From: Salvator merianae
Lineage: Eukaryota > Chordata > Lepidosauria > Squamata > Teiidae
Assembly (NCBI GenBank): GCA_003586115.2
Contig: QVOM02000075.1
Location: 445,325-509,324, forward strand
Direction: 5' to 3'
Length of the DNA stretch: 64,000 nt
Shown here: one piece after another, positions 12,212 through 24,603 of the stretch
Layout of the letters: every line of letters begins with the position of its first letter
How positions within the stretch are numbered: the stretch's first letter is position 1
The notes under the pieces: generated by a model
Databases searched by the model: none
Seen by the model: the letters and a program-made list of their open reading frames with translations, nothing else
Told to the model about the DNA's origin: nothing
Position numbers and translations under genes: made by a program

Positions 12212-13713
12212 AATGGGATGGAACTGCATCCTATCAAGTGGAGGTGCTGCGAGCCGCTGAGCACGCAATTCCACCCGCACAGGACCATCCATGGACCCCT
12301 CTGAGCAACATCGGTCTGTCCCTCTGATCACCACTAAGGTGACAACAAAGCAGTGCTACTCAGAGGGATGCCTGGGGAGAAGACAGAAAAGCAGCAGAAT
12401 CACAGGTGCTTTGGGCCGCTTGTTTTCTCTCTCACGCCCATCCAGACAGAGGTGAGAGCTCTCCTTCCACCTCGGCCAGCCCACCCAAGGCTGCAGCACC
12501 CTTCCCACACTTCACCCCCGCTTCTTCTGGGCATATTTGGAGAGCTTTAGACATTTCTTTTCATGCCCACCGCAGCCAGGAGTCGTGCTGGTTCTCTGTG
12601 GCAAGGGACAATCGAGCAGGCAGTTCCTTTGAAGCGGGGCCAGGAAGACTCCAGGCAGACAGGCAGGGTGCTTGCCTCCCACAGTCCCAGCCTTGCTGTG
12701 TTGCAACAAGGAATTCCCCATTTGGCACCAAAACTCTGAGGTTCTCAAAGGGCCTGCTGGGGCGCGTGCCCCTTCCCTTGAGAAAGCTGAATGGGGTTAA
12801 TTCTGTCGGCCCTTTGGAGAGGACCAGACAGAATTTGCACTGGACAGGGCTCCAGTGCCAAGTCACAAAGAAGAACTCCACCCTCCTCTCCCAGCTGCCA
12901 ACCTACTTACAGGTGGCACAACAGAGGATATTGGGAAGCAAGGGGACTCCAGAACTTAGACATGATCCAGATTCAATTCCTCATAGCAAGTTTTTATCTG
13001 TGCTTTTATTTGTTGTTTAAGCTATAGATGGTGGCTAATAGAAATGGGAGCATTTGGCCACGATACCCATGAGATTTCTGGGCATAAAAAGTATGCCTGG
13101 CATTTGTATATTGATTCTTAATCATATTATGATTACCAGTGTGACATTAAGTGTTTACACTGCATCTTGTGTGTGTTTTTATCCTACAGGTGCTGGAATA
13201 AAAGTTTTAGGTCTTCCCCATCCGCCAGTTTATTTTTTAATGTCTCCCTCTCCCACGCTGCCACAATTACTCTCTGCACAGCCCCGGGCAGCTGGAAAGA
13301 AGCCCCAGGAACTGAGCGCCAGAGGACCAAATCCGGGTAGAGCTGCTTCCGCTCTGATGAAGAGGGACGCCGTTTTGCTTCTGGGTGTTTCTGCCTTTGC
13401 TGTCGGGCTGCAATGCGTGGTCCCCTGTCCACCAGATGTCTGCTGAGCAGAGCTGCAGAAAAGCCCATCTTCAGCCTAGAAGGTTGCATCCCTTTGGAGA
13501 AAGCCACTGATCTCCCACCGGTCTTGTCCAGCCAATGTGTGGCCTCAGGTCTGAAGAGATTTGGGACCAGAGCTAGCCCAGCATTCAGGCAAAGCCACAA
13601 AAGGTTCTGAGCTGAGGTCTGATCATCTCCCACGCTTTGCCCTCCCGGCGCCATCCTTATCCCAAGAAAACCACCATTGAGTCTGGGGAAGAAGTGGGAT
13701 AAATCTGTTTTTA

Positions 13714-13732
13714 ATCATTCATTCATTCATTC
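13714..13732. repeat. (ATTC)n microsatellite
   Basis: About five tandem TCAT/ATTC units lie in otherwise AT-rich intergenic DNA. Confidence 0.85.
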
Positions 13733-14607
13733 AAGGAAGACTATTTCTAGCATAAAGGCTACATTGTATCAATGGTTCGTTTTCGTATTAGATTATTATA
13801 ATATTATGTTTGTTGTGGCTTTTTTTTCTCTTTAAAAAGCCACTTGTGCACAGTAGCCGACATTGCCATGCTGGCATTGTGGTGAGACAATCTACTCTGA
13901 ACGGCTTTATTTACAGTGTAAAGGCTGCCTTCGCTTGGAGTTTCAGAAGCACCATTCACAATCCGAGTCACGGTGGAATCTGAGCAGAGGAGGATGAAAG
14001 AGGGTCCCTTCAGCGTCCGGCCGCACAAACCACAGGGGAGAGGACCAGGGAACAACTCCGTGCCACCTTTGGCTCTATCTCTGCCTAGCTGGCCACGGCA
14101 CAAGGATGGGCTGCTCCAAAGGAATAAATGCACCAAATTAACTGTGCTGAGCCCACTGTGTTCATCCCGGGTGCTTAGCATCTGCTTGCGTGAGGTCCTG
14201 CCAGTCTTGTGCAGATCTTCTAGTGGCAGCGAGGGGACACACCCACCCACAGCTAAGGAGCTGGGCTGCGCTCCTGCCCCAGGGTCACCTGGACGCAAAT
14301 TGTGCAACGGAGCCAACCCTGTGGCTTTATAAACAGGCGGGGCAGATTGTGCCGGTGAAGCTAATGAGGTTTCTGCCAGTGATGAGGAAAAGGGTTGTCT
14401 AGCCACCATCCAGAGCCTTTTTTTCAGCAGGGAATGCCCAGTGCTTACGTGGAAAAGATGTTTCCTCCTGCAGCAGTGCGTGCAAGAAAGATGGAATGAG
14501 GCAGTGCTTCTGTATAAGAGAGAAAAATCAGACTCCTCTGAGCAAGACGGAAATGGGGAGTATGGCTGTGTGAAGGAGAGAGGAGGGCTTCCAACTTTTT
14601 CTGACAG

Positions 14608-14825
14608 AGAACGTAAGAACGTAAGAGGAGCCCTGCTGGATCAGGCCACGGCCCATCTAGTCCAGCGTCCTGTCTCACACAGTGGCCAAGAATCTCAAGC
14701 AGGAAAAGGCAAAACCTCCACCTGCACTTGACTCCCTGCCAATGACCTTTCGAGACCTCCTGCCTGTCTCTCCAACCTGGAGGTGGTACCCAGGCACCCA
14801 TTCTAGTAGCCATTCTCTCTCCCTC
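14608..14825 (-). mobile_element. Squamate-type interspersed repeat, copy 1
   Basis: The reverse strand reads like a known reptile consensus: a 'ggaggtggtaccc' block, then 'cactgtgtgagacaggacgc', then 'ggactagatgggcc' and 'ctgatccagcagggctcctc'. The copy at 45.3 kb has the same blocks in the other orientation. A slipped duplication (ACGTAAGA twice) sits at one end. I cannot tell whether it is a SINE or the 3' end of a LINE. Confidence 0.6.
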
Positions 14826-14939
14826 TATGTAGAGGAGGGAAGGGAAAGACAGATGGGGCAGCAGCTTCTAAGTGACAACAACTGCCAGAAGGAAAACTCT
14901 CCTCCTGCCAGGGACATTTTAGGAAACTTTCAGTAAAAG

Positions 14940-15000
14940 CAAAACGAAGCCTGGGGCACCTTAAAGACAAAACACGTGATAATCACTTAACAGTCCACAA
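14940..15000 (+). repeat. Dispersed-repeat fragment
   Basis: The string 'gcctggggcaccttaaagac' is the signature of an interspersed repeat common in reptile DNA. Only a short fragment remains. It directly abuts the proposed DIRAS1 polyadenylation signal, which makes that signal less certain. Confidence 0.45.
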
Positions 15001-15044
15001 AAACCTGTTTGTTGGCTTTTTAAGATGCCATTCTTCCTTGGCTC

Positions 15045-15050
15045 TTTATT
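15045..15050 (-). terminator. DIRAS1: Candidate polyadenylation signal for DIRAS1
   Basis: AATAAA on the minus strand is the first exact signal downstream of the DIRAS1 stop codon. It implies a 3' UTR of about 1.95 kb, a reasonable length for this gene. A dispersed repeat lies just beyond it, so the true end could differ. Confidence 0.35.
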
Positions 15051-17004
15051 AACACAGAGCCAGAGGCAGTCTGCACACAGCTGCACCCCAGAATCGGAGA
15101 AGTGGGAGAAGTGGGAGAAGTGGCCAGTCCAAAATAAAGCAGCAGCCATAAACATTTCACCCCATTTTCCTCTACAGTTACCAGTTTGCTTTTTCCAAAC
15201 CCTTGCAGAAGGATGGAGCACTGTGGATCGCAACAGACTAAGTGAAGAACTGGGAGGCTCTCCCTTGCCAGCCGACCCCAAATCCCCCTCCGCACAGGGG
15301 GGAGACATGGAGAAACACCGACCCAAGTGCGCCCAAAAGCCTTCTGCGATCTCTCCTCTGCAGCCCTGCAGACTCTCTCCTTTGCTTTTTAAAAGGCAGT
15401 CAACGTCCTAAGTTCTGCACCTGCAAGGAACTACAAAAGGCATCAGGCTTTCCCTACATCTTCCCTCCTTTCTTCCAAGTGATGCTCCATGCAGTGGGGC
15501 CGGAGGGCAGCAGTGAACGATGCTTATGGTTCCGAGGAGGAAAAGGACGTTGGATAAGGATGGGACTGGTGCTATTTCTTGACCTTCACTGTCGGCTCAT
15601 TTGTCCTTAAGTTCTTCTCCCCCGAAGCGCCTCTTCCCTTGGGCAGGAGCCCTGAGGCAGCGTCCTCTGACCTTGCTCCTTCGACTTCAGAGATCTGGAT
15701 CTGCAGATGTTACAGCTGCCCTGCTTCCACACGCTGGCTGGGCCAAGGACCCCCGGTCTCCTTCCCATCCCTGCCTTCAAGCGCATCTTGTCCCGCAAAA
15801 GCTTTGCAGTACTCTCCACGATCCCCTGTTCCTTCAGAGGCAGAAATGTGCTATTTTTGTTTAGTTTTTGCTTTTTGTGGCTTTAGAAAGAACCCACCCA
15901 CTTCAAATTAAAAAAAAAAAACAAATCCACAAGTGATTAAAAAAAAGTCTCACAATAACGTTCAACGTTTAACATATCTGGGGATGGCACAGAATAGGAG
16001 AGAGGGACAGGAGATGCCTCTTGGACAAAGCCCCACTTCTCTGCCTGCTGCTTTGCACTGACGAGTCTCAGTCTTGGCGAGTGGCAAGAGCCAAGACGAT
16101 TCCCTTCCTACCTGGGGAGCAACTTTGCCCACTTGCTCCGCGGCGCCTGGAGACCTGGAGCTGCAGGAAGGTTCTGGGTCTTTTCCGGGCCTCTTTCTTG
16201 CTGCAGCTGCTCTCTGCACCCAAAAGGTCAGGGAAGAACCAGGCCGGAACAGGGGAGGCTCAGCAACGTTTTTCGCTCCACCCATGCCTTTTGGACAGCA
16301 AGGGGGGGGGGCTCTGCCCCCTCCAGGCTCCTGGCCCTGCGTCCTGGCTCAGCACGCGGGATCCCCTCCCAGGGCGGAGCAAGCGGACTCTGCTTCAGAG
16401 CTTGTGCGGCCGGACGCCGAGACGGTGGATGGCGCAGAGAGCCCTCTGGGTGGTGATGACTGAAGGTCTGTCAAAGCTTCACTCGTCCAGCATCCTTTGG
16501 AGATAAGAGGTCAAGGGCAGGCGGGGCGAAAGAGCACGAGAAGGAGACGAGACCCTCTGGGGACCTGTGTGCGCTTCCCGATGCAGCCAGGCAGGCGCCG
16601 ACTGGAAAGGGAGTGGGGGGGGCGTCAGCGAAGGGCCCCCTTTTCCTACGACCACCAGCGGCGCAGGGAGCAATGCCCCGGGAAACCTGCTTCTCCTCCT
16701 CGCCCATCCTTCGCAGTCCACTGTAGATGCTCGGCCCCTGCTCCGCTGCCCCTCGGCAACCCTCTCGCCGCTCCATGCAAAGGGCCCCGAGGTCCGAGGG
16801 CGAAAAGGCAGAGAGGCTGAGTGACCGGGGGGCGAGGGGGGGGGACTCTGGGGCACCTCCGCAGCTCCTGCGGCCTCAGTCGCGAGCAGAAGGGGAGGGA
16901 ACCGGGCCCTGGCACCCGTGCAGAGCGCCTCCTCCCTGGGGCAGCGGTCGGGAAGCGTGGAAGGACGGGGGGGGGGACGGGACGGAGGCACGGGGCAGCC
17001 CCCC

Positions 17005-17601
17005 TCACATGAGGCTGCACTTGCCCTTGAGCTTGTCTGTCCTCTTCTGCTTGTTGGAGCGCTTCCCGTCGATGTTGAGGCTCATGTTCCGCCTCTTCTC
17101 CAGGTTGAGGAGCTCCTGGAAGAGCTCCTTGACGTTGTAGTTCATCTTGGCCGAGGTCTCCATGAAGGCGCACTTCCACTCCTTGGCCACCGCCTCGCCG
17201 TCCTTGGTCTCCACCTCCCGCTGCGTCTCGTCGCACTTGTTGCCCACCAGCATGATGGGGATGCTCTCCACGCTGCCCTTGATCTGCACGATCTGCTGGT
17301 AGATGGGCTTCAGCTCCTCCAGCGACTGCCGGCTGGTGACGGAGAAGACCAGGACGAAGGCGTGGCCCTTGGAGATGGAGAGGCGCTGCATGGCCGGGAA
17401 CTGGTGGCTGCCGGTGGTGTCGGTGATCTGCAGCGTGCAGACGCTCTTGTCGCAGCTGATCACCTGCCGGTAGGTGTCCTCGATGGTGGGGATGTAGGTG
17501 TCGCGGAAGGTGCCCTTGACGAAGCGCAGCACCAGGGAGCTCTTGCCCACGCCCCCGGCCCCGAAGACCACCACGCGGTAGTCGTTGCTTTGCTCCGGCA
17601 T
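17005..17601 (-). CDS. DIRAS1: DIRAS1, Di-Ras family GTP-binding protein 1
   Basis: The complete 198-residue protein lies in a single coding exon, the usual length and layout for this gene. It is a small Ras-like GTPase of neurons, anchored to the plasma membrane by a C-terminal lipid. Visible elements are the P-loop GAGGVGKS (14-21), switch I with PTIEDTY (38-44), the switch II start DTTGSHQ (61-67), NKCD (121-124) and ETSAK (148-152). A lysine/arginine-rich tail ends in the CAAX box CSLM (195-198). Serine 65 stands where Ras has catalytic Gln61, a known Di-Ras feature giving low intrinsic GTP hydrolysis. The ATG follows a splice acceptor: either the pyrimidine-rich site ending at 17649 or a second AG only two bases before the ATG. 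The 5' exon is placed near 22.5 kb, giving an intron of about 4.9 kb. Confidence 0.98.
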   Translation of the reverse strand: MPEQSNDYRVVVFGAGGVGKSSLVLRFVKGTFRDTYIPTIEDTYRQVISCDKSVCTLQITDTTGSHQFPAMQRLSISKGHAFVLVFSVTSRQSLEELKPIYQQIVQIKGSVESIPIMLVGNKCDETQREVETKDGEAVAKEWKCAFMETSAKMNYNVKELFQELLNLEKRRNMSLNIDGKRSNKQKRTDKLKGKCSLM

Positions 17602-19224
17602 CCTGGGAGAGGGGGCGGGGGGCTAGAGGGGGGCCGCGGAAACCACACCTGGGGGGGAGAGAGAGAGGAGAAGGAGAGGCTGCAGGCCAGGGGAGCGGCC
17701 AGGAAGCCCCCCCGCCCCCAGCCCACGGATCCAGGCCTTGCCGGCCACACGGCACCGCCTCCACTCGGGGGCCTCTCCGCCGCACCGGGTGACCAAGCGA
17801 GGGGTGTGTGTGTCCCGGTTGCCATCCCTCCCCATAGCCTCCTGGTGCCAGCAGAACACCAGGCGGTCACGGCAGACGCCAGGGATGCGATGGCAGCGCC
17901 CTCCTGGCCCAGCCCCTCCCCCACGCCTGAGGGAAGACCCTCGGCCTCTCCCAGCAAGCGCTTTGGCCGACCCACCACCAGGGGAGGATGCTGAAACGCT
18001 GCATCCCCAGACCCCGACCTCCAGGCCTCAGCACAAGGAGCCCCCTGCGTTGCTGCCTTACCCCACCCCCCCCAGCAGGCACGCAGGACACACGCACAGG
18101 CCGCGCACCCGCCCCCTCCTTGGTGCAGCTGAGAGCCGTGCAGGGAGTCCGGACCGCCCGCCCCTGCCTCTGCCCCGCCGCTGCAGCTGCTCATCTGCAC
18201 CAAGCCCCTGCCACCCAGACCTTGCTGCTGACGCCAGCACTCCTTTGCCGCGCTTGCAGAGCGAGCATCCGGAGGAGCCTGGAAGGCAGGCAGGAGGGGG
18301 AAGGGATGGCTCTCCAGGCAGAAGCACCATTGATTAATCAAGGGAGATGGTGGCGGAGATAAAGCAGCACCTCAGCCTTTCCCCTCATTGCAGGCTGCCT
18401 GGTGGCAGGGTGGTGGTTGAAGGCGTGGGGGGCAGGCAGAGGGAAAGGCCGCGAGGCGCCTGGGAAGAGGAGAGGCTGCAGATTTCACTGAACGTGGTGC
18501 CCCCTCCGAAAGGGCTGGGGAAGAGAATTTGCCAGAGGTGTTTAATCATTTGCGTGCAAAACAGGAGCCTAGGCAACGGGGAGAAAACCGCAGTGCAGAC
18601 TCTGAGAGAGCCGTTGTCCAAAGCCGTCCGCGAACGCAGACGTCCCTGCCGAGTGGCAGCCACGGCAGAGCCCCGTGCCCGTAACAGCCAGAGGAACTCC
18701 TTGACACAGGAGGCAGGCCGGGCCAGCTGTTTCTTTGGCTTGCTGCGGATTCAGAGATTTCTGAAGCACGTCAAGAGCCCAGCCTCTCCGTTCTGAACCA
18801 CGAGGAAGGAAGGAAAGCCCTTGACAGTCCAACAGCAGGCCCTCGTTCCTGGTGCTACCATTGTTTCACTTGCCCTGTGCCAAGCAAATGGCCTGTCCTC
18901 ACGGAACGAAGGAGGTTAGGAAAACCCTCCCCAGTTCCATGAAGATTTGCCCCCTGTTGACATGGGGGCTCCTAAATTCCCTTCCTTTCCCCTTCTTTTC
19001 CCTCTGTCAACCTGCCTTCAGCAAGGAGAGGGGGGAACGCTCTTTCAGCCGGCTGCAAGGTCCGATTTTCCGTGCTGCTGCCTTTCGTCTGTCCTCCACT
19101 GTGCCTTTCATTTTAGCGTGTTCCATCCTTGGCCTTTGGAAACCCTCTTTTTCAAACTGTCGGCAAATCTGAACACCGTTTGGTTTGCACTGGGAGCTGC
19201 ATATGCTCCTCATAAACAACAGTA

Positions 19225-19380
19225 GATTGGGGCCAAGCACAGCCTACCTGGCAGGGTTATTGTGGCAATCAAATGGGATGGAGAGGGAATGAGGTATGCC
19301 GTCTTCATCCCCCTGGAGGGAAGCTGGGGCCCAGCATAATTTAAAGAATACTAAACGATGAATAAACATTTTAAAGTAAT
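19225..19380 (+). repeat. SINE-like 3' tail
   Basis: The blocks 'ctacctggcagggttattgt', 'aatgggatggagagg' and a terminal 'gatgaataaacatttt' match the common reptile SINE ending, in which 'cagggttgttgtgagga' leads into an 'aaataaataa' tail. The copy is diverged, and the family name is not certain. Confidence 0.5.
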
Positions 19381-20962
19381 CAAACAAGCGCTTCCCTCGG
19401 TCAGACAGAGCTGTTACCCCCGCTAGGGTGGACTGAGCCCTTGACCATATGGTTCTTCCCCCAAAGTCTTGGCTGCGGCCAAAATCAGCCTCCTGGCCAG
19501 TTCTAACCTTCTCATCTCACCTCACCTCTCCTCTCCTCTCCTACTTTGCCGGACTCTCCATCTCCGCCTTTAAAGGCTCTTTCCCAGAATCCTCTTCTCC
19601 GCTCCCCTGTAGCGGGCTCCGGATCTTTCCGGCAAAGGCGCCAAACGCTCGCGCAGCACCAGCTGCTCCCCAGCCCAGGATCTCTTCCCCGGCAGCCTGG
19701 CCACGGCGTGTCACAGGCACGGCTGCGCTGCCCCAGGTGGACATCCCATAATAGGATCAGTGAGTTCTATTTCTGGACACGGCTGCGAGGCGGCCAGCTG
19801 GCCACCCAGGTCTCCCCGGCAAGGCATTCTGAGCGAGGCAGGATGCAGCTAGGCACGCCATGTGGATGCCGGCCTGTTTCGGTGGGGAGCAGCGCTCTGA
19901 GTCTGGGGGCGCCTGGGCTGTGGGGGCCAAGGAGGCCAGGAGAGATGTCCACACCCTGTCCGGCCACTCTTCCTGCTTCCTCCCCAACTGGCTGGCCATC
20001 TGGGCAGAGTCTTCAACTTGCCAACAGAGGCGAAGCCAATGCCCTCCAACAGGCAGAGAACCCGTGCAGTTGTCCTTCATCTTCTGAGCGAAGAACCCGC
20101 TGTGGCGTTTCCAGGCTGGACAACTCCTCTGGCCAGGAGAAGCTGCCTCCACAGCGCCTGACCGACCCGGCAGGACTTCACCCTTTCCACGTTTGCCCCA
20201 GTTCAGGTCTAGAATGTACCAAATAGGAGCTGCTGTTTCTGAACATGCGCAGAGTTCCCCCAAGGTGGCCCTCGTGCAAAACAGGAGCCGTGGGGATGTG
20301 TGACTCCCGTTGCTCCACGGCTGGATCTGGAGTCGATGGGGCGACGCGTGCGCGATGGAGGCGGACGAAGCGCCTCCGTCCAGAATGCAAAGAGGGTGCT
20401 TGAAACACCCCTTGCCGCCTGTCCCGGGCAAACGGCACTGTCTTGGTGAGGGGCCAGGATGGAGGATGGAGGGGCTGATTCCATCCGGAACAGAGACTCC
20501 CTCGGATCAGGCCCCCTTGATTCCCCACGGTGGAGCGGGAGACAAATGCCGTCCAGCCGCCACAGAGATTTCCATCCCAGCAGCGTCTCCACCAGCCGCC
20601 CGTCGCCCCTTGAACCAGAGCATACAACAATTAACCATTGAGCCCGGCTTGCTCTCAGAACTCCGGAGGGCCTTTGCGGGTGGGTGGAAATCCCCGGGTG
20701 GTTGCTAGCCTCTTCCCTTGCGTGTGTGCGGGCTGCGGAAGGAGAAACTGTTGACAAGGCAGTCGTTAGAACCACCTCACTTTCGGTTTAAAATGCTCCC
20801 CGTCACCCTGGGGTGCCTCTCAGCATGCAACGGGTCCCCCCAGCTGAGCAAGGCAGCCCTCTTCCCCCGTGGGACTCGGAGGGAGTCGAGCACTCGCGAC
20901 CTTTGCTGGCAGCGCGAGGGGGGTCTGGAGGACCCTCAGCAGAGACCTGCAGCAAGCCATGG

Positions 20963-21085
20963 TCAGCCCTAAGAAATGCCCTGCTGGATTGGGCCTTGGC
21001 CCATCCAGTCCAGCAGGAGGCTGCCCGGTGGCAGCCAGTTGCTCATGGACGTGCACAGGCAGGGCTCCGGACGGGCAGCCTCTGA
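20963..21085 (-). repeat. Squamate-type interspersed repeat, copy 2
   Basis: The plus strand contains 'gccctgctggattgggcctt', 'cccatccagtccagcagg' and 'ccagttgctcatgg'. This is a diverged version of the element at 14.6 kb, in the same orientation. Confidence 0.5.
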
Positions 21086-21448
21086 CCCTGATCCTTGGAG
21101 CGAAGCGGCTGAACCCTTATGCCCAGGTCTGGCAGGGCAGGAGACCGAGGGGGGGTTGCTTGCGCCCTCCTTGAGGTAGCCCTTGGAGAGACAATGGTCA
21201 GCCTCCACTGCATGTTGTCCTGCCGGAGAGTGAGCAAAAGGGCTGTATTTTAAATATGTGTTAGGTTATTGTATGTATCTTTCTGTTGTTGCTGGCCAGC
21301 CCAGGACCTTCGGGTGACAGGTGGGACAGAAACCCTTAAACGAATAAGGCGAATATAAACTTGCCCACAAGGGTGCCCCCTCTTTCTGCATACCTGGGCC
21401 TCGCTGCACCCCGATTCCCCCTCTTCCTTCGGGAGAGAAGGATCTTGA

Positions 21449-21472
21449 ATGAAATGAAATGAAATTTCATCT
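21449..21472. repeat. (GAAAT)n run with terminal inverted ATTTCAT
   Basis: Four tandem GAAAT units run directly into the reverse complement ATTTCAT, so the array can fold back on itself. Confidence 0.7.
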
Positions 21473-21639
21473 TGCTTTAGAACTGGCGCATTCTTAACGC
21501 GAGGCTTCTCCAAGCCGTATGAGGTGAACGGCATCTCGAATCTTGGTGTTTGGAGAAGGAGGGAAGACGGAAGTCTCTTGCCCCCTCGCGAAATACTGGA
21601 ACGCAGGCAGGCGGGAGCACATTGGCACGCAACGCAGCA

Positions 21640-21740
21640 CCATACCGTGGAACTCCCTGCCACAAGGGATGCTTAGGTGGCTCTGTGCCAAGGTCCATCG
21701 GGCAAACTCAAGCACTGGTCCTTGTGGCGGCGATGTTCAA
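21640..21740 (+). repeat. Squamate-type interspersed repeat, 5' part
   Basis: The phrases 'accgtggaactccctgccac' and 'gatgcttaggtggctctgtg' match the upstream half of the element seen at 45.3 kb, in which 'tggaactccctgccac' leads toward 'ggctactag'. It has no coding capacity. Confidence 0.45.
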
Positions 21741-22508
21741 GCAGGCTGGGAAATTCGCGGAGGAGAGCGGGAAGGGACCTCTGCTCCTGGGGTCGCCCAC
21801 CAGCCACGGGGGAGTGGGGTGCTGCCCTTGAGTCATGGGGGGGGAGATCCGCTCCACCTTCGCCCCCTGCCCCCTCCCCACGCCGGCACACCCTGCCTAG
21901 AAGAGGCCAATCCCTGAACCCTTGCGGATGCTCCGCAGCTGTCCATGGTGCTGCCCTTGTGCCACCCACGATCCGGGGCTCCTGACCAGCTACATGCCAA
22001 CCGAGGAGGGGGAGGCAGGAGCGCTGTGGGGGCCCCTGATGCCTCCCCCTGCCCACTCTTGCGTTTAACTAGGCGATTGGGGAGAGGGACCCCGAATTCC
22101 CGAAGCTCAGGCTTTGCCGCGCGGACCCTCCAGTCTTAGGAGGCGGGGGGGGCTGCAGAGACCTTCCCCATCTTCCACAGCGCCTCCACGTCTCCGTCCC
22201 CCGCGGCCCGTTTACACGCACCCGAGACCCCCCCGGCCCGCGACGCGTGTGCCTGCCGCTCCCGCTCCCCCTATGCAGCAGTGCAGGGCGGGGGGCGCGA
22301 GGAGCTTCCAGGCCGAGGCGCAGCCTACCTCTGCAGGGCCTGATCCGGCGGAGCCGCCCTGGAGAAGAGGGTTGCCTGCCCGCCTGGCGGCGGGGGTCGC
22401 ACCCGGGGGACCTCCAGACCCCTGGCCCCGCGCCCCTCCCCCAGGAACAGGGGGCACACCGCGGTGGGGGGACCCGGGGTCTCGCCTCTCCCTCTTCCCG
22501 CCGCTTAC

Positions 22509-22660
22509 CTGCCCGCCGTGCAGCCATACGGGACGGGACGGGACGGGCGCAGCCGGACGACGGAGGCCGAGCCGAGCGCTGCGGCGGACAGAGGGAGGGA
22601 GGGAGGGAGGAACGGAGGCGGGGAGGGAGGCGCGTCACGTGTGAACGTCGCGGACCCGAG
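22509..22660 (-). promoter_or_regulatory. DIRAS1: DIRAS1 promoter and probable non-coding exon 1
   Basis: This dense CpG island (about 22.05-22.7 kb) contains an excellent minus-strand donor, GGGCAG|GTAAGC, ending an exon at 22509. The exon would splice to the acceptor just before the DIRAS1 ATG at 17.6 kb. A (GGGA)n run (22592-22611) lies within the proposed exon or its start region. An E-box CACGTG lies just upstream near 22.64 kb. The exact start site cannot be read. The assignment rests on orientation, donor quality and the absence of another minus-strand gene in between. Confidence 0.55.
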
Positions 22661-24590
22661 GCGGGTCGGGGGAGGCGCTTTGCTCGCCTGGTCGCCCCCC
22701 CCCCGCCTGCAGCATCTTCGTGTCTGCCTGGCTGCCTCCTCTTTTTCTCCTTCTGTCCTTCAAGGTCAAGGGAGGGGGAGGCTGACAGCAAAGAGCTAGT
22801 CGGGGGCGGGGGAGAACAGAGGGTCGAGTGCCCCCTCCTTCAGGTCTCGACCCTAACCCCCGTTGCACAGAACTCCTTGCGACCCTGCCGGCAGAGCTAA
22901 GGGCGAGGGGGCTTATTTGGACCGACGGGAAACGGGCTTGACCCTTTCCCGGGGGGGGGGTCGACCTCCAACTGCCCGATCTCCCCTGGGCAAAGCTGCA
23001 GGGGTTCTTGGGAGTTGTGGTCCTGCCCCGTCGGGCAGGAAGGAGGGCAGCGTTGGGCCCGCCTAGCTCGCTCCCCGGGGCTTGTGCTGCGCTCCTCTCT
23101 ATCCCAAGCGCCCTTCGTCCCGCCTCCCAGCAACACGCGTTGCGCTCATTCCCACGATCAGTCCGACCCGACTCACTCTGGGACCTGTCCGAGTGCCCGT
23201 GAGAGCGGCAGTCGGAGGAGACCGCAAAGGACGGCGCAACGGAGACATTCCCACTAGGGGTGGGCAGGATGAGGCCCCGCCCCGCCCGCCCGCCCCCCGA
23301 GCAGCGGAGGCGAGTCCCGCGCCGACCCTAAGCCGGTGGGGTCCCTGGGCTGCGGACCTTGGAGGCGACCTCTGGGAAGGCAGCCCCCGCCCCCCCGCAG
23401 AGCCACAACCAATCCGTCGTCAGACCGGGGGACAGCAAGACCCTCCCCAACTGAATGCCCGGCCTGGGCGCTGTATGCATGTTTCCAGTAAAACGCACAG
23501 CCGACTGCATATAGAGGAACCCGAGGAAAGGAATTTTTAAAAACTGTTTTTGCAGCCAATGTACCAGTGTAGACGTGCCTGAATTAGGAGCATCCCAGGC
23601 CGTGGGATGAACTTGGAGGTCGCCCTTTAGGGGCTAAGAACCCGTCCCCGCCTGCCTCCCAGTCCGGGGTCCTCTCCCCCCTGAAATCCGACCACGAGGG
23701 CTCGCGCCTTAGCCACGTCGACAAATCCTCTCTGCCTCAGTGACCGACAAGGTCCGCGCGCGGCGGAACGTCCAGAAACCTGCTCTGCCCGGACGCCGCA
23801 ACGGGGAAGGTCTGTTCCGCTCGCTGGGCTCGCTCCGGGCTGCTTGCTTGCCCTGAGGACCCCCCCGCCTCCCTCCTCCCCCGACACTGACGGCTGGGGG
23901 GTGTTCCAGGGATCCCGTTCTTCAGAGAACGCCTGCAGGGGCGACATCACTCAAGCAGCCAATTAACCACAAGCGCCCCTGTTATTAATAGAGCTGCCAG
24001 CCGCGAGCAGCACCACGGACAGCTCCGGCGCGCGGCGGGGGCCAGATGGAGTCCCGCCCACGCGCAGAACCTCCGAGGACGGCGGGGAAGCGGCGCTCCG
24101 CCGCCCACAGGCCTCAAGGGCGGCGGATCAGAAGAGGAGGCAGCAGGCAGCGGCTGGCACCTGGTTCGGCCGGCACGCTTTCCTTGGCAGCTCTGCAGGA
24201 ACGGAGAGTCGCTGTGTTCCCCTCCTGCTGAGATGAGGGGTGGGGGGAGGCTGGGAGAAACGGAGCCCAGACCGGAGGAGAGAAGCTGTGAGACCCCTGG
24301 CTTGCTCCAGGCACTTCGGAGCACCTTGCAAGGTGCATTTGGGGGCCCTGGAAGCAAAGACGGCAAAAAGGAGCGGCAGCGATTCACAGGGCTTCCGAGT
24401 TTCTAGTCCTCTTCGTCCTAGAGGTGCCCGAGAAGGAACCGTCTGTTCTCCCTTGCTTCCCCCCCACCCCCCGGAGCCCCGCCTGCTGAGCAGACCCCGG
24501 CCGCCCTCTGCACGATGCTCTGCTCCACCGCCACCGGGAAACAACAAAAGAAAATACACCCTTCCCTTCGACTTACGTACGTGGGAAAGA
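22661..24590. other. Intergenic GC-rich stretch between DIRAS1 and SLC39A3
   Basis: GC- and CpG-rich DNA continues to about 24.1 kb without a recognisable exon. The segment 'ttcttgggagttgtggtcc' near 23.0 kb resembles part of a reptile dispersed repeat. The stretch near 24.0-24.13 kb is CpG-dense but has no splice or start evidence. Confidence 0.5.
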
Positions 24591-24597
24591 ACACAGG

Positions 24598-24603
24598 TTT
24601 AAT
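24598..24603 (-). terminator. SLC39A3: Candidate polyadenylation signal for SLC39A3
   Basis: ATTAAA on the minus strand lies about 930 bases beyond the SLC39A3 stop codon, in a small AT-rich pocket. It is a common variant signal and gives a plausible 3' UTR length. Confidence 0.45.

Larger units (their letters stand above)
9061..15044. other. Intergenic stretch between the 9 kb promoter and DIRAS1
   Basis: No coding exon is supported. I see a purine-rich tandem region (9.43-9.70 kb), a dispersed-repeat fragment (9.85-10.08 kb), short CA and ATTC repeats (12.2 and 13.7 kb), and an interspersed element near 14.6-14.8 kb. The longest open frame (10925-11668, 247 codons) shows no family resemblance and no exon structure. 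Confidence 0.6.
17649..22508 (-). other. DIRAS1: DIRAS1 first intron (inferred)
   Basis: The interval lies between the donor at 22508 and the acceptor at 17649. It contains no coding exon. It holds a retroposon-like tail near 19.2-19.4 kb, repeat fragments near 20.97 and 21.64 kb, and a GAAAT pentamer run at 21.45 kb. Long open frames inside it (for example 20209-20775 minus) have no recognisable content. Confidence 0.55.

Noticed and set aside
16646..17785. 379-codon minus-strand frame overlapping DIRAS1
   Set aside because: It is an out-of-frame reading of the same exon and has the arginine/proline bias of GC-rich DNA; DIRAS1 itself is unmistakable.
16918..17994. 358-codon plus-strand open frame across DIRAS1
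   Set aside because: It is the antisense shadow of the GC-rich DIRAS1 coding exon; its leucine/valine/histidine-rich composition is what that strand gives.
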